12,916 nucleotides of DNA from Veillonella sp. (lineage in GTDB: Bacteria > Bacillota > Negativicutes > Veillonellales > Veillonellaceae): NCBI GenBank assembly GCA_022737715.1, contig JAIITD010000037.1, positions 1 through 12,916 of the forward strand, written 5' to 3'. The notes below the pieces were generated by a model, which was given only the letters and a program-made list of their open reading frames with translations, was not told the DNA's origin and did no database searches. Both the position numbers and the translations under genes were made by a program. Shown here piece by piece: positions 5,780-12,916 of this stretch (position 1 is its first letter; each line of letters starts with the position of its first letter).

Positions 5780-7015
5780 TTATATTGTTGGTAAGATGCC
5801 TAGCAAATATACCTTAAATATATCTCCTTCATGTACCTCATGTACGCCTTGCGGAATGCATGCTAAGGCATTAACGGTATATAATCCAAGCATGCTGCTA
5901 CTGTTAAAGTGACGATTTGCCACAAAACGTGGTTGTCCATCACCAAATATGACCTTGCCTTGCACGTAGCGATCAAAGGCATTGCGTTTAGACAGGTCGC
6001 AATCCATTACACAGTTAAGTACCGGGGTGGACCAATTTTTAATACCTTTATATCTACGCAATGTTGGAACCACTAGTAGGTGCCAACCATTAAAGGCAGC
6101 ACCGGGGTTACCAGATAAGCCAAAGATAAGTTGGCCTTTAGGAGTAACCGCACCATAGGAGGCTGCGCCAGGTCGCATTTGGATGCGTTCATATAGGGTC
6201 TTAGCACCTAATTTTTCATATATAAGAGGCATTGTATCAAACATGCCTACAGATACACCGCCCGAACTAATGATGATATCGGCTTGTTCACTGAGTTCAA
6301 GAACGCGTGCAATTTCTGAGTCTAATTTATCCGGTGCATCGCTTACATGATAGTGCGTAACGCGCCGAAAACCCAAATCATCAAGTAAACTGCAAATCAT
6401 CATGCGGTTAGAATTATAAATTTTTCCAGCAGCTAATGGTTCACCTGGTTCAATAACTTCATGTCCCGATGTAAGGACAAGTATACGTGGCATTGCATAT
6501 ACAGATACATTAGTGTGACCTAAACCGGTCAAAATCGTCTGCACCGTAGAGGTCACTTCGGTCCCCTTTGGTATGACAACGGTCCCTACTGAACATTCTT
6601 CACCACGAGGGATAATATGACTCCCCTTTTGTTGATGACCTTGAACGGTGATTATAGAACCAATTTCTCCGGATCCTTGGACCTGTTCTTGCATGATAAC
6701 TGTATCACAGGTACTTGGTACAGGAGCACCAGTCATGATACGTACGGCATGTCCAGATGTTACGGGGTTATCCCATACAACACCGGCGCCAATGATACCA
6801 TCGACGATATATGTATCACAGTTAGGCTCATATGCTAAGGCGTATCCATCCATTGCCGATTTATGAAAGGCAGGTACATCGGTAGGTGCCAAAACATCTT
6901 CGGCCAACACACACCCTTTTGCATCGCCAACGGCAACGGATTCTATGCTATGATGTTGTTCTCGTAAAGCCTCATTCCACAAATGAAGCGCTTCATCAAC
7001 AGTAACGGCTATCAT
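5780..7015 (-). CDS. moeA: Molybdopterin molybdenumtransferase MoeA
   Basis: 411 aa, the usual MoeA length. It inserts molybdate into (adenylylated) molybdopterin in the last step of basic molybdenum cofactor synthesis, in the cytoplasm. Recognisable parts are the N-terminal SAMDGYA motif (residues 53-59), the GAPVP segment of the following domain, and the MoaB/MogA-like catalytic domain with TSGHEV, SSGGVSVGMFD and GLSGNPGAAF. A C-terminal beta domain follows. The ATG at 7015 has GAGGA 6 nt upstream and overlaps the end of mobAB by 20 nt, so the two are translationally coupled. It is the last gene of the operon, with a terminator right behind its stop. A duplicate MoeA specific for tungsten exists in some anaerobes; sequence by eye does not distinguish metal preference. 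Confidence 0.95.
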   Translation of the reverse strand: MIAVTVDEALHLWNEALREQHHSIESVAVGDAKGCVLAEDVLAPTDVPAFHKSAMDGYALAYEPNCDTYIVDGIIGAGVVWDNPVTSGHAVRIMTGAPVPSTCDTVIMQEQVQGSGEIGSIITVQGHQQKGSHIIPRGEECSVGTVVIPKGTEVTSTVQTILTGLGHTNVSVYAMPRILVLTSGHEVIEPGEPLAAGKIYNSNRMMICSLLDDLGFRRVTHYHVSDAPDKLDSEIARVLELSEQADIIISSGGVSVGMFDTMPLIYEKLGAKTLYERIQMRPGAASYGAVTPKGQLIFGLSGNPGAAFNGWHLLVVPTLRRYKGIKNWSTPVLNCVMDCDLSKRNAFDRYVQGKVIFGDGQPRFVANRHFNSSSMLGLYTVNALACIPQGVHEVHEGDIFKVYLLGILPTI

Positions 7016-8120
7016 CTAAATTCCTCATCATACTTTGTATTCGACATACCAAAGCCGGTATGCATTGATTTAATTCAGTAACCTCGATGGTCTCTACGCG
7101 TTCTATATCACTAGATATCAGCGATTCGGTATACCCTTCTCTGGTTACCTCTACAATAGGGAATATACCTTGAGATCTCGTTTCTAGTATAGCAATATCT
7201 ACCGGTAATTGCTGTACCAAATCATACAGACTAGACTGTTTTTCAGTGCGAATGCGTATGGCCGTTTCCGTTGGGCCTGCAATGGCTACGGCCGTGGCGC
7301 CTGCTTTCATAACGAGATCCGTATCTGTTCCTTCATAATCCATGTGAAAGCCATGTTTATCACTTTTTACAACGCCTACAGAGAAGCCAAGTTGTTCCAA
7401 TTCCCTAACGAGTCTCGTTACCACCGTAGTTTTACCGGTCTTACGTTTTTCGGCTACCACGCTGATAAGTGGAACTTGACGATTCGCATTAACAGCCTCT
7501 GCACGAGCCCACTTATAATCCTCTATATGATTTACATTACGCAAATGATGACTGTAATCAACTGTATCGATAGTTACCACAGACCCTACAAGGTCTAATG
7601 CGTGATGCAAGGATACATCGTCTCCAGCTAACGCAGTTTGTAGTAAAGGAGCAATGGACGGTTTATATATTCCCGCCATCGGCTCAAAGCGTCCGCTTTC
7701 ACCAACAGGCACAATAACATTCCAATCGTCACCATCTACTTGGTAGAGCCAATCGTAATATAAATTAAAATCCATAAACGGCATATCTACAGCTAACACC
7801 GCATAAGCATGACTCTTGCCTACGGCCAATGTGCTATATAATCCGCCTAATGGACCACTCCGCGGAACAGAATCCCGAACGATAGAAACTTTTTCTTTCT
7901 CTTTATTCGACAATGTGTCGATAATATTAGCTTGAATGGCTTGGCCTAGACTTTCATCGTCACCGATAGAAATAAGAATATCATTGGCATCATGTTCTAA
8001 TGCATTGCGCAGCGCATGAGAAATGAGGCTTTCACCATTCGTCCAAGGCAATAAAGCCTTAGGATATCCCATGCGTGAACTTAGGCCACCAGCCAAAATA
8101 ATTACGCCTAAATTAAGCAC
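6996..8120 (-). CDS. mobAB: MobA-MobB fusion: molybdenum cofactor guanylyltransferase and GTP-binding adaptor
   Basis: 374-aa fusion. Residues 1 to about 205 are MobA, which attaches GMP to the Mo-cofactor to form the guanine dinucleotide form: LAGGLSSRMGYPKALLPW near the N-terminus, GPLGGL, VDMPFMD and FEPMAGIY. Residues about 210 to 374 are MobB, a P-loop GTP-binding partner: ISVVAEKRKTGKTTV, VGVVKSDKHGFHMDYEGTD, then AGATAVAIAGP. The P-loop lacks the usual first glycine, with Glu in its place. The start is GTG at 8120, with GAGGG about 10 nt upstream, and overlaps the thiT stop by 8 nt; the end overlaps moeA by 20 nt. Presence of a guanylyltransferase implies the cell uses MGD-containing enzymes of the DMSO-reductase family, none of which is in the window. 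Confidence 0.93.
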   Translation of the reverse strand: MLNLGVIILAGGLSSRMGYPKALLPWTNGESLISHALRNALEHDANDILISIGDDESLGQAIQANIIDTLSNKEKEKVSIVRDSVPRSGPLGGLYSTLAVGKSHAYAVLAVDMPFMDFNLYYDWLYQVDGDDWNVIVPVGESGRFEPMAGIYKPSIAPLLQTALAGDDVSLHHALDLVGSVVTIDTVDYSHHLRNVNHIEDYKWARAEAVNANRQVPLISVVAEKRKTGKTTVVTRLVRELEQLGFSVGVVKSDKHGFHMDYEGTDTDLVMKAGATAVAIAGPTETAIRIRTEKQSSLYDLVQQLPVDIAILETRSQGIFPIVEVTREGYTESLISSDIERVETIEVTELNQCIPALVCRIQSMMRNLDDSRYC

Positions 8121-8643
8121 CGCGTTTCAACCCTCTTTTTACCCCTTGGTAAATAAACAACAACACAACAATATTAAGAATTCCATCCGGCACCATATAA
8201 GATGCATTATAAATCATAGAGTAGATCCATGGATTTTGACCTTGCGGCGCATAACTAGCAAATACAACGGCACCACTTGTTACGGACGCAAACCAACGGA
8301 GCGCAATGGCAACAATAGAACCACTAACAAGACCTGTCATATTGTCTTTGAAATACCCGCACACACCAATAACACCATAAGCTACAAGATAGTCAAGAAT
8401 GATGCTTAGATAATGGATGGATGATTTAAAACCGAGCAAGAAATGAAGTATACCATATACAACGCCAGCTAAAATACCACGCGTACCGCCCCAGCGATAG
8501 GCAAAAATCATGAGAGGCACCATGGAAGCGGCCTTAATGGAACCGCCTTGTGGCATATGAAAAAGAGTAATAAACGATAATACTTGTGCAATAGCGATAG
8601 CTACACCGGCTTCTGCTATCATGCGTGTCTTAGAATGTTCCAT
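8113..8643 (-). CDS. thiT: ThiT-like thiamine ECF transporter S-component
   Basis: 176-aa membrane protein with about six hydrophobic segments, the size of the substrate-binding S-component of energy-coupling factor transporters. Motifs that point to ThiT (YuaJ) are MPQGGSIKAASMVPL near residue 30, the LDYLVAYG segment, SGAVVFASYAP, and NPWIYSMIYNASYMVP toward the C-terminus. The last two contain aromatic and Asn residues of the thiamine site in this family. It would work with shared EcfA/A'/T proteins encoded elsewhere. AGGAGG lies 8 nt before the ATG. It heads the operon with mobAB (8-nt overlap) and moeA, an unusual setting for thiamine uptake, and I see no TPP riboswitch upstream. A related S-component with another substrate is possible. 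Confidence 0.82.
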   Translation of the reverse strand: MEHSKTRMIAEAGVAIAIAQVLSFITLFHMPQGGSIKAASMVPLMIFAYRWGGTRGILAGVVYGILHFLLGFKSSIHYLSIILDYLVAYGVIGVCGYFKDNMTGLVSGSIVAIALRWFASVTSGAVVFASYAPQGQNPWIYSMIYNASYMVPDGILNIVVLLFIYQGVKRGLKRGA

Positions 8644-8764
8644 TAAAATAACCTCCTATTAATATAATGTTTATATAATGGGCTGAACATAGAGAAAATG
8701 TACAGACAAGCTACCTATAAAATTGTATAATAACTATATGAGTGTTTTTAATATTCGGAATGTA

Positions 8765-8793
8765 TTGAAAATTGAAAACAAATTCAGTATAAT
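8765..8793 (+). promoter_or_regulatory. guaC promoter
   Basis: -35 TTGAAA (8765-8770), 17-bp spacer, -10 TATAAT (8788-8793), giving a start near 8800 and a leader of about 38 nt. GTATAAT (8787-8793) and ATTATAC (8810-8816) form an inverted repeat that overlaps the -10 box and start point, a possible operator. Confidence 0.75.
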
Positions 8794-8837
8794 GGTACAG
8801 GTTCAATTTATTATACCTCAAAGGAGATATAGAAACT

Positions 8838-9824
8838 ATGATTAATACAACTAACATCTTCGATTATGAAGACGTACAACTGATTCCTAATAAATGTATC
8901 GTAAACAGCCGTAGCGAATGTGATACTCATGTTAAACTAGGTAATCGTACATTTAAATTGCCTGTAGTTCCTGCAAACATGCAAACTATCATTGATGAAG
9001 AGTTAGCTGAAAAACTAGCAGAAAAAGGCTATTTCTATATCATGCATCGTTTCCAACCTGAACGCCGTCTCGACTTTGTAAAACGCATGCAAGAAAAAAA
9101 CTTATATTCTTCTATTTCCATCGGCGTAAAGGAAGAAGAATTTGCATTAGTTGATGAATTAGCGAAAGCTAACCTTATTCCTGATTATATCACAATCGAT
9201 ATCGCACATGGTCATTCCAATGCTGTTATCGACATGATTCAATACATTAAAAAGAATTTACCAACAACATTTGTTATTGCTGGTAACGTAGGTACTCCTG
9301 AAGCAGTTCGTGAACTTGAAAATGCTGGTGCTGATGCTACAAAAGTAGGTATCGGTCCTGGTAAGGTTTGTATCACAAAATTAAAAACTGGCTTTGGTAC
9401 TGGCGGTTGGCAATTGGCGGCTGTACGTTGGTGTGCAAAAGCAGCTACAAAACCTATCATCGCTGACGGTGGTATCCGTGATCATGGCGACATCGCTAAA
9501 TCCATCCGCTTTGGCGCTACTATGGTTATGATCGGTTCTCTATTCGCTGGTCATCAAGAATCTCCCGGGGAAGAAAAAATCGTTGACGGCCAAGCTGTAA
9601 AAGAATACTTTGGTTCCGCTTCTGAATTCCAAAAAGGGGAACGTAAAAACGTAGAAGGCAAAAAAATCTTCATTCCTTCCAAGGGCTCCATTTTCGATAC
9701 ATTAATCGAAATGGAACAAGATTTACAATCTGCTATCTCCTACGCTGGTGGTACTACTCTACAAGCGATCCGCAAAGTAGACTACGTTCTTGTTAAAAAC
9801 TCCATCTTCAACGGCGACCGCTAA
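8838..9824 (+). CDS. guaC: GMP reductase (type II, Firmicute class)
   Basis: 328 aa, the usual length. It reduces GMP to IMP and ammonia with NADPH in purine interconversion, in the cytoplasm. It is a TIM-barrel of the IMPDH/GMPR family without a CBS domain, which separates it from IMP dehydrogenase. The catalytic loop [11 protein letters not shown] contains the active cysteine (about Cys178), and the phosphate-binding segments [15 protein letters not shown] and [15 protein letters not shown] follow. AGGAG lies 11 nt before the ATG. It is the only plus-strand gene in the window and stands alone, with its own promoter and a strong terminator. Divergent from thiT. A PurR-like sequence with the core TTCGGAAT (about 8752-8764) is present upstream, but its match is imperfect. 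Confidence 0.95.
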   Translation: MINTTNIFDYEDVQLIPNKCIVNSRSECDTHVKLGNRTFKLPVVPANMQTIIDEELAEKLAEKGYFYIMHRFQPERRLDFVKRMQEKNLYSSISIGVKEEEFALVDELAKANLIPDYITIDIAHGHSNAVIDMIQYIKKNLPTTFVIAGNVGTPEAVRELENAGADATKVGIGPGKVCITKLKTGFGTGGWQLAAVRWCAKAATKPIIADGGIRDHGDIAKSIRFGATMVMIGSLFAGHQESPGEEKIVDGQAVKEYFGSASEFQKGERKNVEGKKIFIPSKGSIFDTLIEMEQDLQSAISYAGGTTLQAIRKVDYVLVKNSIFNGDR

Positions 9825-9841
9825 TCGGTTACTAACATACC

Positions 9842-9886
9842 AAGAGGGGCTGCGATTCACACGAATCGCAGCCCCTCTTCTTTTTT
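9842..9886 (+). terminator. guaC intrinsic terminator
   Basis: Perfect 17-bp stem (9842-9858 with 9863-9879, GC-rich core GAGGGGCTGCG), 4-nt loop ACAC, then C and six T residues. It lies 17 nt after the guaC stop and 12 nt from the convergent MFS gene. On the minus strand there is no U-tract after the stem, so it serves mainly guaC. Confidence 0.95.
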
Positions 9887-9898
9887 ATGCTCTATAGA

Positions 9899-11083
9899 CT
9901 ATTCTTCTACGCCACAATCTTTACTCATTAAATGATATGCATATTTGCCGATGCCGGCACTGATAACAAGCAATGCAGTCAATACAATGAATGCAATGGT
10001 AAGGCTTGTACCATGAGCGATGAAACCAATTAATGCAGGCCCCATCAAAATGCCCATATAGCCAAGCATAGTAGATGTTGCCACGGCTTGTGTCATAGGG
10101 ATAACATTTTGTTCCCCCATAGCGGAGAATAGATTTGGCACTACCATGGCTAAGGAGATACCTAATAATAAATAAGTATACATGGAAGCATAGCCAGGTA
10201 AGAATACGATAAGTGCCATAGCAATAGCACCTAATAAGTACCCACCTACAACGACTTGCTTAGATGTTACATGTTTACCGATTGTATTACCAAGGAGACG
10301 ACCAATACACATAGTGCCATTAAAAAGCATGACGCCCATGACAGCTTCTTGAATAACAATACCTTTATCTTCAAATAAGTAAAGCGCACTCCAGTCACCT
10401 ACGGCCCCCTCTACTAAATAGGATACAAAGGATAAGAGACCAAAAATGATGGCAATTGGATGAAATGATAATGGGCTTTTAGATTTTTTTACAATCTTTG
10501 CATTTGGATCGCTACCAAAGGTTAACATAAATTGACTAACTACGACCATCGCAATAAAAAGTATGATGAGAAGTCCCCAAATACTTTCATTCACAGGCAA
10601 AGATAATATTTTTAAGAGAACAAGCAGTACCCCAGCACCCGCAAAACCACCAAGGCTCCAACCGCCGTGATAAGCGCCCATTAAATGCTTTTTACTTACC
10701 TTTTCCGTTAAAATAGCTTGTAAGTTGGCAGAAGCACCACTAAGACCTACACCAATGCCAAAGAAAAATAATGCTATTGTGGTTGTTACAATTGTAGAAC
10801 ACATGGTAACAATAGCAAGAGACAACATACCAATAAAGCTAGCCAATAAAACGACTTTCTTACAGCCAAAGCTTTCTACAAGCTTACCGGCTATAGCCAT
10901 GGATAAACAAGAACCTACACCGAGCAACAAAATCATGGAACCTAATACATCCTCACCGATGCTTAGTTTCGCTTTTAAATATGGCACAAATCCGGCCCAT
11001 AAGGCGGTATACATACCAGGAATAAAAAATGCACCAAAAGCACCACGAATATTAGATTTTGAAATGGAAACTTGTTCGCTCAT
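9899..11083 (-). CDS. Major facilitator superfamily transporter
   Basis: 394-aa inner-membrane protein with about 12 hydrophobic segments in two halves separated by a charged loop (GSDPNAKIVKKSKSP). A degenerate MFS motif A (GKLVESFGCKKV) follows segment 2, and GIGVGLSGASANLQ lies in segment 4. The general look is that of YbjJ/fucose-permease-like MFS proteins, but I cannot name a substrate. I chose the start at 11083 (MSEQVSIS) because AAGGA lies just upstream. An in-frame ATG at 11086 is too close to that site, and one at 11155 has no ribosome binding site. It is transcribed toward guaC and lies downstream of the DUF554 gene, separated by a hairpin. I see no convincing promoter of its own, so read-through from upstream is possible. 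Confidence 0.87.
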   Translation of the reverse strand: MSEQVSISKSNIRGAFGAFFIPGMYTALWAGFVPYLKAKLSIGEDVLGSMILLLGVGSCLSMAIAGKLVESFGCKKVVLLASFIGMLSLAIVTMCSTIVTTTIALFFFGIGVGLSGASANLQAILTEKVSKKHLMGAYHGGWSLGGFAGAGVLLVLLKILSLPVNESIWGLLIILFIAMVVVSQFMLTFGSDPNAKIVKKSKSPLSFHPIAIIFGLLSFVSYLVEGAVGDWSALYLFEDKGIVIQEAVMGVMLFNGTMCIGRLLGNTIGKHVTSKQVVVGGYLLGAIAMALIVFLPGYASMYTYLLLGISLAMVVPNLFSAMGEQNVIPMTQAVATSTMLGYMGILMGPALIGFIAHGTSLTIAFIVLTALLVISAGIGKYAYHLMSKDCGVEE

Positions 11084-11209
11084 CATGTCCTTTCTGGTTT
11101 CTAGAACCGTTCGGCGAAGAAAGGCCCTTTTGTATCCACTAAACCGCGATAACATGCGTTTCTAGGGGAAACCATTTTAACTACAAGAAAATTATATTGA
11201 GAATATAGT

Positions 11210-11240
11210 AACCCTCTTTACACATAATGTAAAGAGGGTT
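11210..11240 (-). terminator. Hairpin after the DUF554 gene, probable weak terminator
   Basis: Perfect 13-bp stem AACCCTCTTTACA (11210-11222) with TGTAAAGAGGGTT (11228-11240) around a 5-nt loop, 15 nt after the DUF554 stop. On the minus strand only a broken U-rich stretch follows, so termination may be incomplete and allow transcription into the MFS gene. Confidence 0.6.
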
Positions 11241-11254
11241 CTTCAAATTTAAAT

Positions 11255-11971
11255 TTAAATTAAAAACGTGAGGCCCATAGCGATAAAAATAGCGGGCAAT
11301 AAATTAGCAAGACGAATCTTATTAGGCCAAATCATATTAATACCGACACAGAAAATTAAAATAGATCCAACATAGGATAAATTATCGATGGCCTGCTGCG
11401 TCATAAGCGGTGCTGCCACATGCGCTAGGGCCGTAATCATCCACTGCGTAATACCTACAGGAATAAAGGAGAACAATGCGCCCTTCCCCATGGATGAGGT
11501 CATAACCATAACGATAACTCCATCGAGGATGCCTTTGAGTAGCAAGGTTTGGTAATCACCAGTTAAACCATCTTGGATAGAACCGAGCACGCCCATCGCC
11601 CCAACAGTAAATGTAAGCGATGCAGTGATAAATGCCTGCGTAAACTTAGGGTCACCTGCATTACCGGTCTTAGCTTTCACCCAATCACCAAAGACAGTAA
11701 TCCATCGGTCTAAATCAATAATTTCACCAATCACAGCGCCTACCACCATGCTGATAATCATCAATAGTGGCCCCGTTGTTTGGAGGGAACCATTGACGAT
11801 GACCAGCATAAATTGCATAGCCCCGCTCATCCCTAGTAACAGCACGATAATACCGCAAACCACCATAAGGGTCTGTTTTAAATTCTCCTTCATAAATCGG
11901 CCGCACGTGAGCCCAATAATACTGCCACCAATAATGAGCCCCATGTTGATGGCCGTTCCTAATCCAATCAT
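11255..11971 (-). CDS. DUF554/YqgA-family integral membrane protein
   Basis: 238-aa membrane protein with about six or seven hydrophobic segments. It begins MIGLGTAINMGLIIGGSIIG, the characteristic DUF554 opening, and contains GAVIGEIIDLDRWI, FTVGAMGVLGSIQDGLTGD and KGILDGVIVMVM, all in family order. Length equals the family norm (E. coli YqgA is of similar size). The function of the family is not established; some members are thought to be transporters or channels. AAGGA lies 7 nt before the ATG. A clear promoter (12014-12042) lies upstream, after the tag terminator, so it forms its own transcription unit, possibly with the MFS gene behind it. Confidence 0.88.
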   Translation of the reverse strand: MIGLGTAINMGLIIGGSIIGLTCGRFMKENLKQTLMVVCGIIVLLLGMSGAMQFMLVIVNGSLQTTGPLLMIISMVVGAVIGEIIDLDRWITVFGDWVKAKTGNAGDPKFTQAFITASLTFTVGAMGVLGSIQDGLTGDYQTLLLKGILDGVIVMVMTSSMGKGALFSFIPVGITQWMITALAHVAAPLMTQQAIDNLSYVGSILIFCVGINMIWPNKIRLANLLPAIFIAMGLTFLI

Positions 11972-12013
11972 CTTCTTATCCTTTCCCTTACTTATGAAAG
12001 TTATTATGAAGGT

Positions 12014-12042
12014 AGTATATCAACTATATCGATATTAATCAA
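12014..12042 (-). promoter_or_regulatory. Promoter of the DUF554 gene
   Basis: Minus-strand -35 TTGATT (12042-12037), 17-bp spacer, -10 TATACT (12019-12014). The predicted start is near 12007, about 35 nt before the ATG. Confidence 0.7.
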
Positions 12043-12054
12043 TATAAAATAGCA

Positions 12055-12088
12055 CAAAAAAACCGCATCTATTTTGGTAGATACGGTT
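12055..12088 (-). terminator. tag intrinsic terminator
   Basis: In the minus-strand RNA AACCGUAUCUA pairs with UAGAUGCGGUU (11 bp, one U-G wobble) around a 6-nt loop, then runs into U residues. It begins 11 nt after the tag stop. Confidence 0.92.
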
Positions 12089-12099
12089 CTCTCTATATA

Positions 12100-12696
12100 T
12101 TAATCATCTATTGTCATATAAACCACAGGATTGGACTCATTAATCTCTCTAAAACAAGGACAATCCTTACCGTGATCATTGATAAGACCACTAGCTTGTA
12201 AATGGGAATAGATGGTCACAGGCCCTACAAATTTGAATCCACGCTGCTTAAGGTCTTTGCTAATGCGCGTAGATAATTCATTTTTAGCAGGCACCTGTCC
12301 CTCTGGATGACCTTCGTAAATAAGGGTCTTATGATTGGTGAAAGCCCATATATATTCGCAAAAGGATCCAAACTCATCTTGAATGCGTTGGAATGCCTGC
12401 GCATTATTGATGATGGCCTCAATTTTCTTACGAGATTTTAACATTCCCTCTGTACTCATAATACGTTCTATATCTGATTCCGTATATTGAGCCACCGCAT
12501 CAACATCAAAATGATCAAAACACCGACGTATAATCTCCCGTTTATTCAAAATGGTAAGCCAACTTAAACCACATTGGAGACTCTCCAAACATAGATGTTC
12601 AAATTGACGTTGGTCATCATGAATCGGACGCCCCCACTCATAATCATGATACGCCTGATACAGCGGCGTTGTAGGCCAAGAACAAGTAACTTTCAT
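12100..12696 (-). CDS. tag: DNA-3-methyladenine glycosylase I
   Basis: 198 aa (E. coli Tag is 187). It removes 3-methyladenine from alkylated DNA, starting base excision repair. The N-terminus MKVTCSWPTTPLYQAYHDYEWG matches the family. Cys5 and His17 with the C-terminal NDHGKDCPCF (His and Cys) form the structural zinc site. Glu38 in LCLESLQCGLSW is the conserved recognition/catalytic glutamate, and Trp46 follows it. The reading frame is open further upstream to 12825, but that part is promoter and leader; the start at 12696 has GGGAG 5 nt before it and fits family length. Single-gene unit with a good promoter (12754-12782) and terminator (12055-12088). Confidence 0.95.
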   Translation of the reverse strand: MKVTCSWPTTPLYQAYHDYEWGRPIHDDQRQFEHLCLESLQCGLSWLTILNKREIIRRCFDHFDVDAVAQYTESDIERIMSTEGMLKSRKKIEAIINNAQAFQRIQDEFGSFCEYIWAFTNHKTLIYEGHPEGQVPAKNELSTRISKDLKQRGFKFVGPVTIYSHLQASGLINDHGKDCPCFREINESNPVVYMTIDD

Positions 12697-12753
12697 GAAA
12701 GCTCCCTTCCAAAATACGACCATCTTATGAATAGAAATCACTTTACACATAAA

Positions 12754-12782
12754 ATAATACCTATACGCGCCAATATTGTAAA
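12754..12782 (-). promoter_or_regulatory. tag promoter
   Basis: Minus-strand -35 TTTACA (12782-12777), 17-bp spacer, -10 TATTAT (12759-12754). The start would be near 12747, giving a 50-nt leader. It lies inside the open upstream extension of the tag frame and so supports the downstream start codon. Confidence 0.7.
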
Positions 12783-12870
12783 GAATACTATACAGCTGAT
12801 TTATTAGCATTAATATGTAACTCATCTATTAATATTTTAAATATTTTTAAAATAAAATCATTAAAATTCA

Positions 12871-12899
12871 TTTACAATTCACGAAAAATGTTATATTAT
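12871..12899 (+). promoter_or_regulatory. Possible promoter for a gene right of the window
   Basis: Plus-strand -35 TTTACA (12871-12876), 17-bp spacer, -10 TATTAT (12894-12899), in very AT-rich sequence. Both hexamers and the spacing equal those of the divergent tag promoter. The background is so AT-rich that chance matches are likely. Confidence 0.4.
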
Positions 12900-12916
12900 T
12901 TTAAATATATTTTAAA

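Noticed and set aside
8644..8760. TPP riboswitch upstream of thiT
   Set aside because: The leader lacks the conserved CUGAGA and related core sequences and is too short for a full aptamer plus expression platform.
8752..8764. PurR box upstream of guaC
   Set aside because: The sequence around TTCGGAAT resembles the PurR consensus, but two conserved positions differ and only one site is seen, so it is not listed as a feature.
10725..11165. 146-codon plus-strand reading frame
   Set aside because: It is antisense to the MFS gene, without ribosome binding site or recognisable protein features. Similar long antisense frames opposite mobAB (7209-7598), thiT (8023-8409) and DUF554 (11625-12038) were dropped for the same reason.
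11087..11209. T-box or other riboswitch leader before the MFS gene
   Set aside because: Short inverted words (such as around GGTTTCTAG) occur, but no T-box sequence or recognisable aptamer core is present.
12697..12825. 43-residue N-terminal extension of Tag
   Set aside because: The family starts at the MKVTCSW-type N-terminus. The extension contains the -35/-10 promoter, and the ribosome binding site lies directly before 12696.

Overview
The window reads as ordinary chromosome of an AT-rich bacterium with Firmicute-style translation signals (strong GGAGG Shine-Dalgarno sites, some GTG starts, intrinsic terminators with U-tracts). A two-subunit class I fumarase, an ECF-type thiamine S-component, a type-II GMP reductase and a MobA-MobB fusion together fit the Negativicutes. 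Veillonella is my best guess, but this is inference from gene content and style, not a database match.

Layout. On the left (1-1462, minus strand) lies a class I fumarase operon: the alpha subunit, then the beta subunit cut by the window edge, sharing a TAATG junction. From 1683 to 5310, all on the minus strand, lie two paralogous AraC-type regulators, a Yip1-like membrane protein and a SemiSWEET transporter. The order of transcription is AraC2, SemiSWEET, Yip1-like, AraC1, fumarase. Each regulator is followed by the same set of non-coding elements: an inverted repeat with a conserved loop, an intrinsic terminator, then a promoter carrying an identical 14-bp element exactly 12 bp from the -10 box. 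This looks like a duplicated 'regulator plus target promoter' module, one copy aimed at fumarase and the other at SemiSWEET. It is the strongest unexpected signal in the window.

From 5394 to 5744 there is a non-coding tandem array of about 51-bp units (six full, two partial), each with a dyad core. It sits between the moeA terminator and the AraC2 promoter. From 5780 to 8643 (minus) is a tightly overlapping operon thiT-mobAB-moeA: a thiamine-type ECF S-component followed by molybdenum cofactor genes. guaC (8838-9824) is the only plus-strand gene, with a clear promoter and terminator. It converges on an MFS transporter (9899-11083), behind which lie a DUF554/YqgA-family membrane protein (11255-11971) and tag, DNA-3-methyladenine glycosylase I (12100-12696), each on the minus strand with its own recognisable promoter and/or terminator. 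A further plus-strand promoter points out of the window at the right edge.

How the genes may work together: fumarase serves the malate-fumarate-succinate branch, which in Veillonella-like organisms leads from lactate to propionate. The shared promoter element suggests SemiSWEET is co-controlled with that metabolism. The Mo-cofactor genes, guaC, tag and the two transporters look like housekeeping neighbours.
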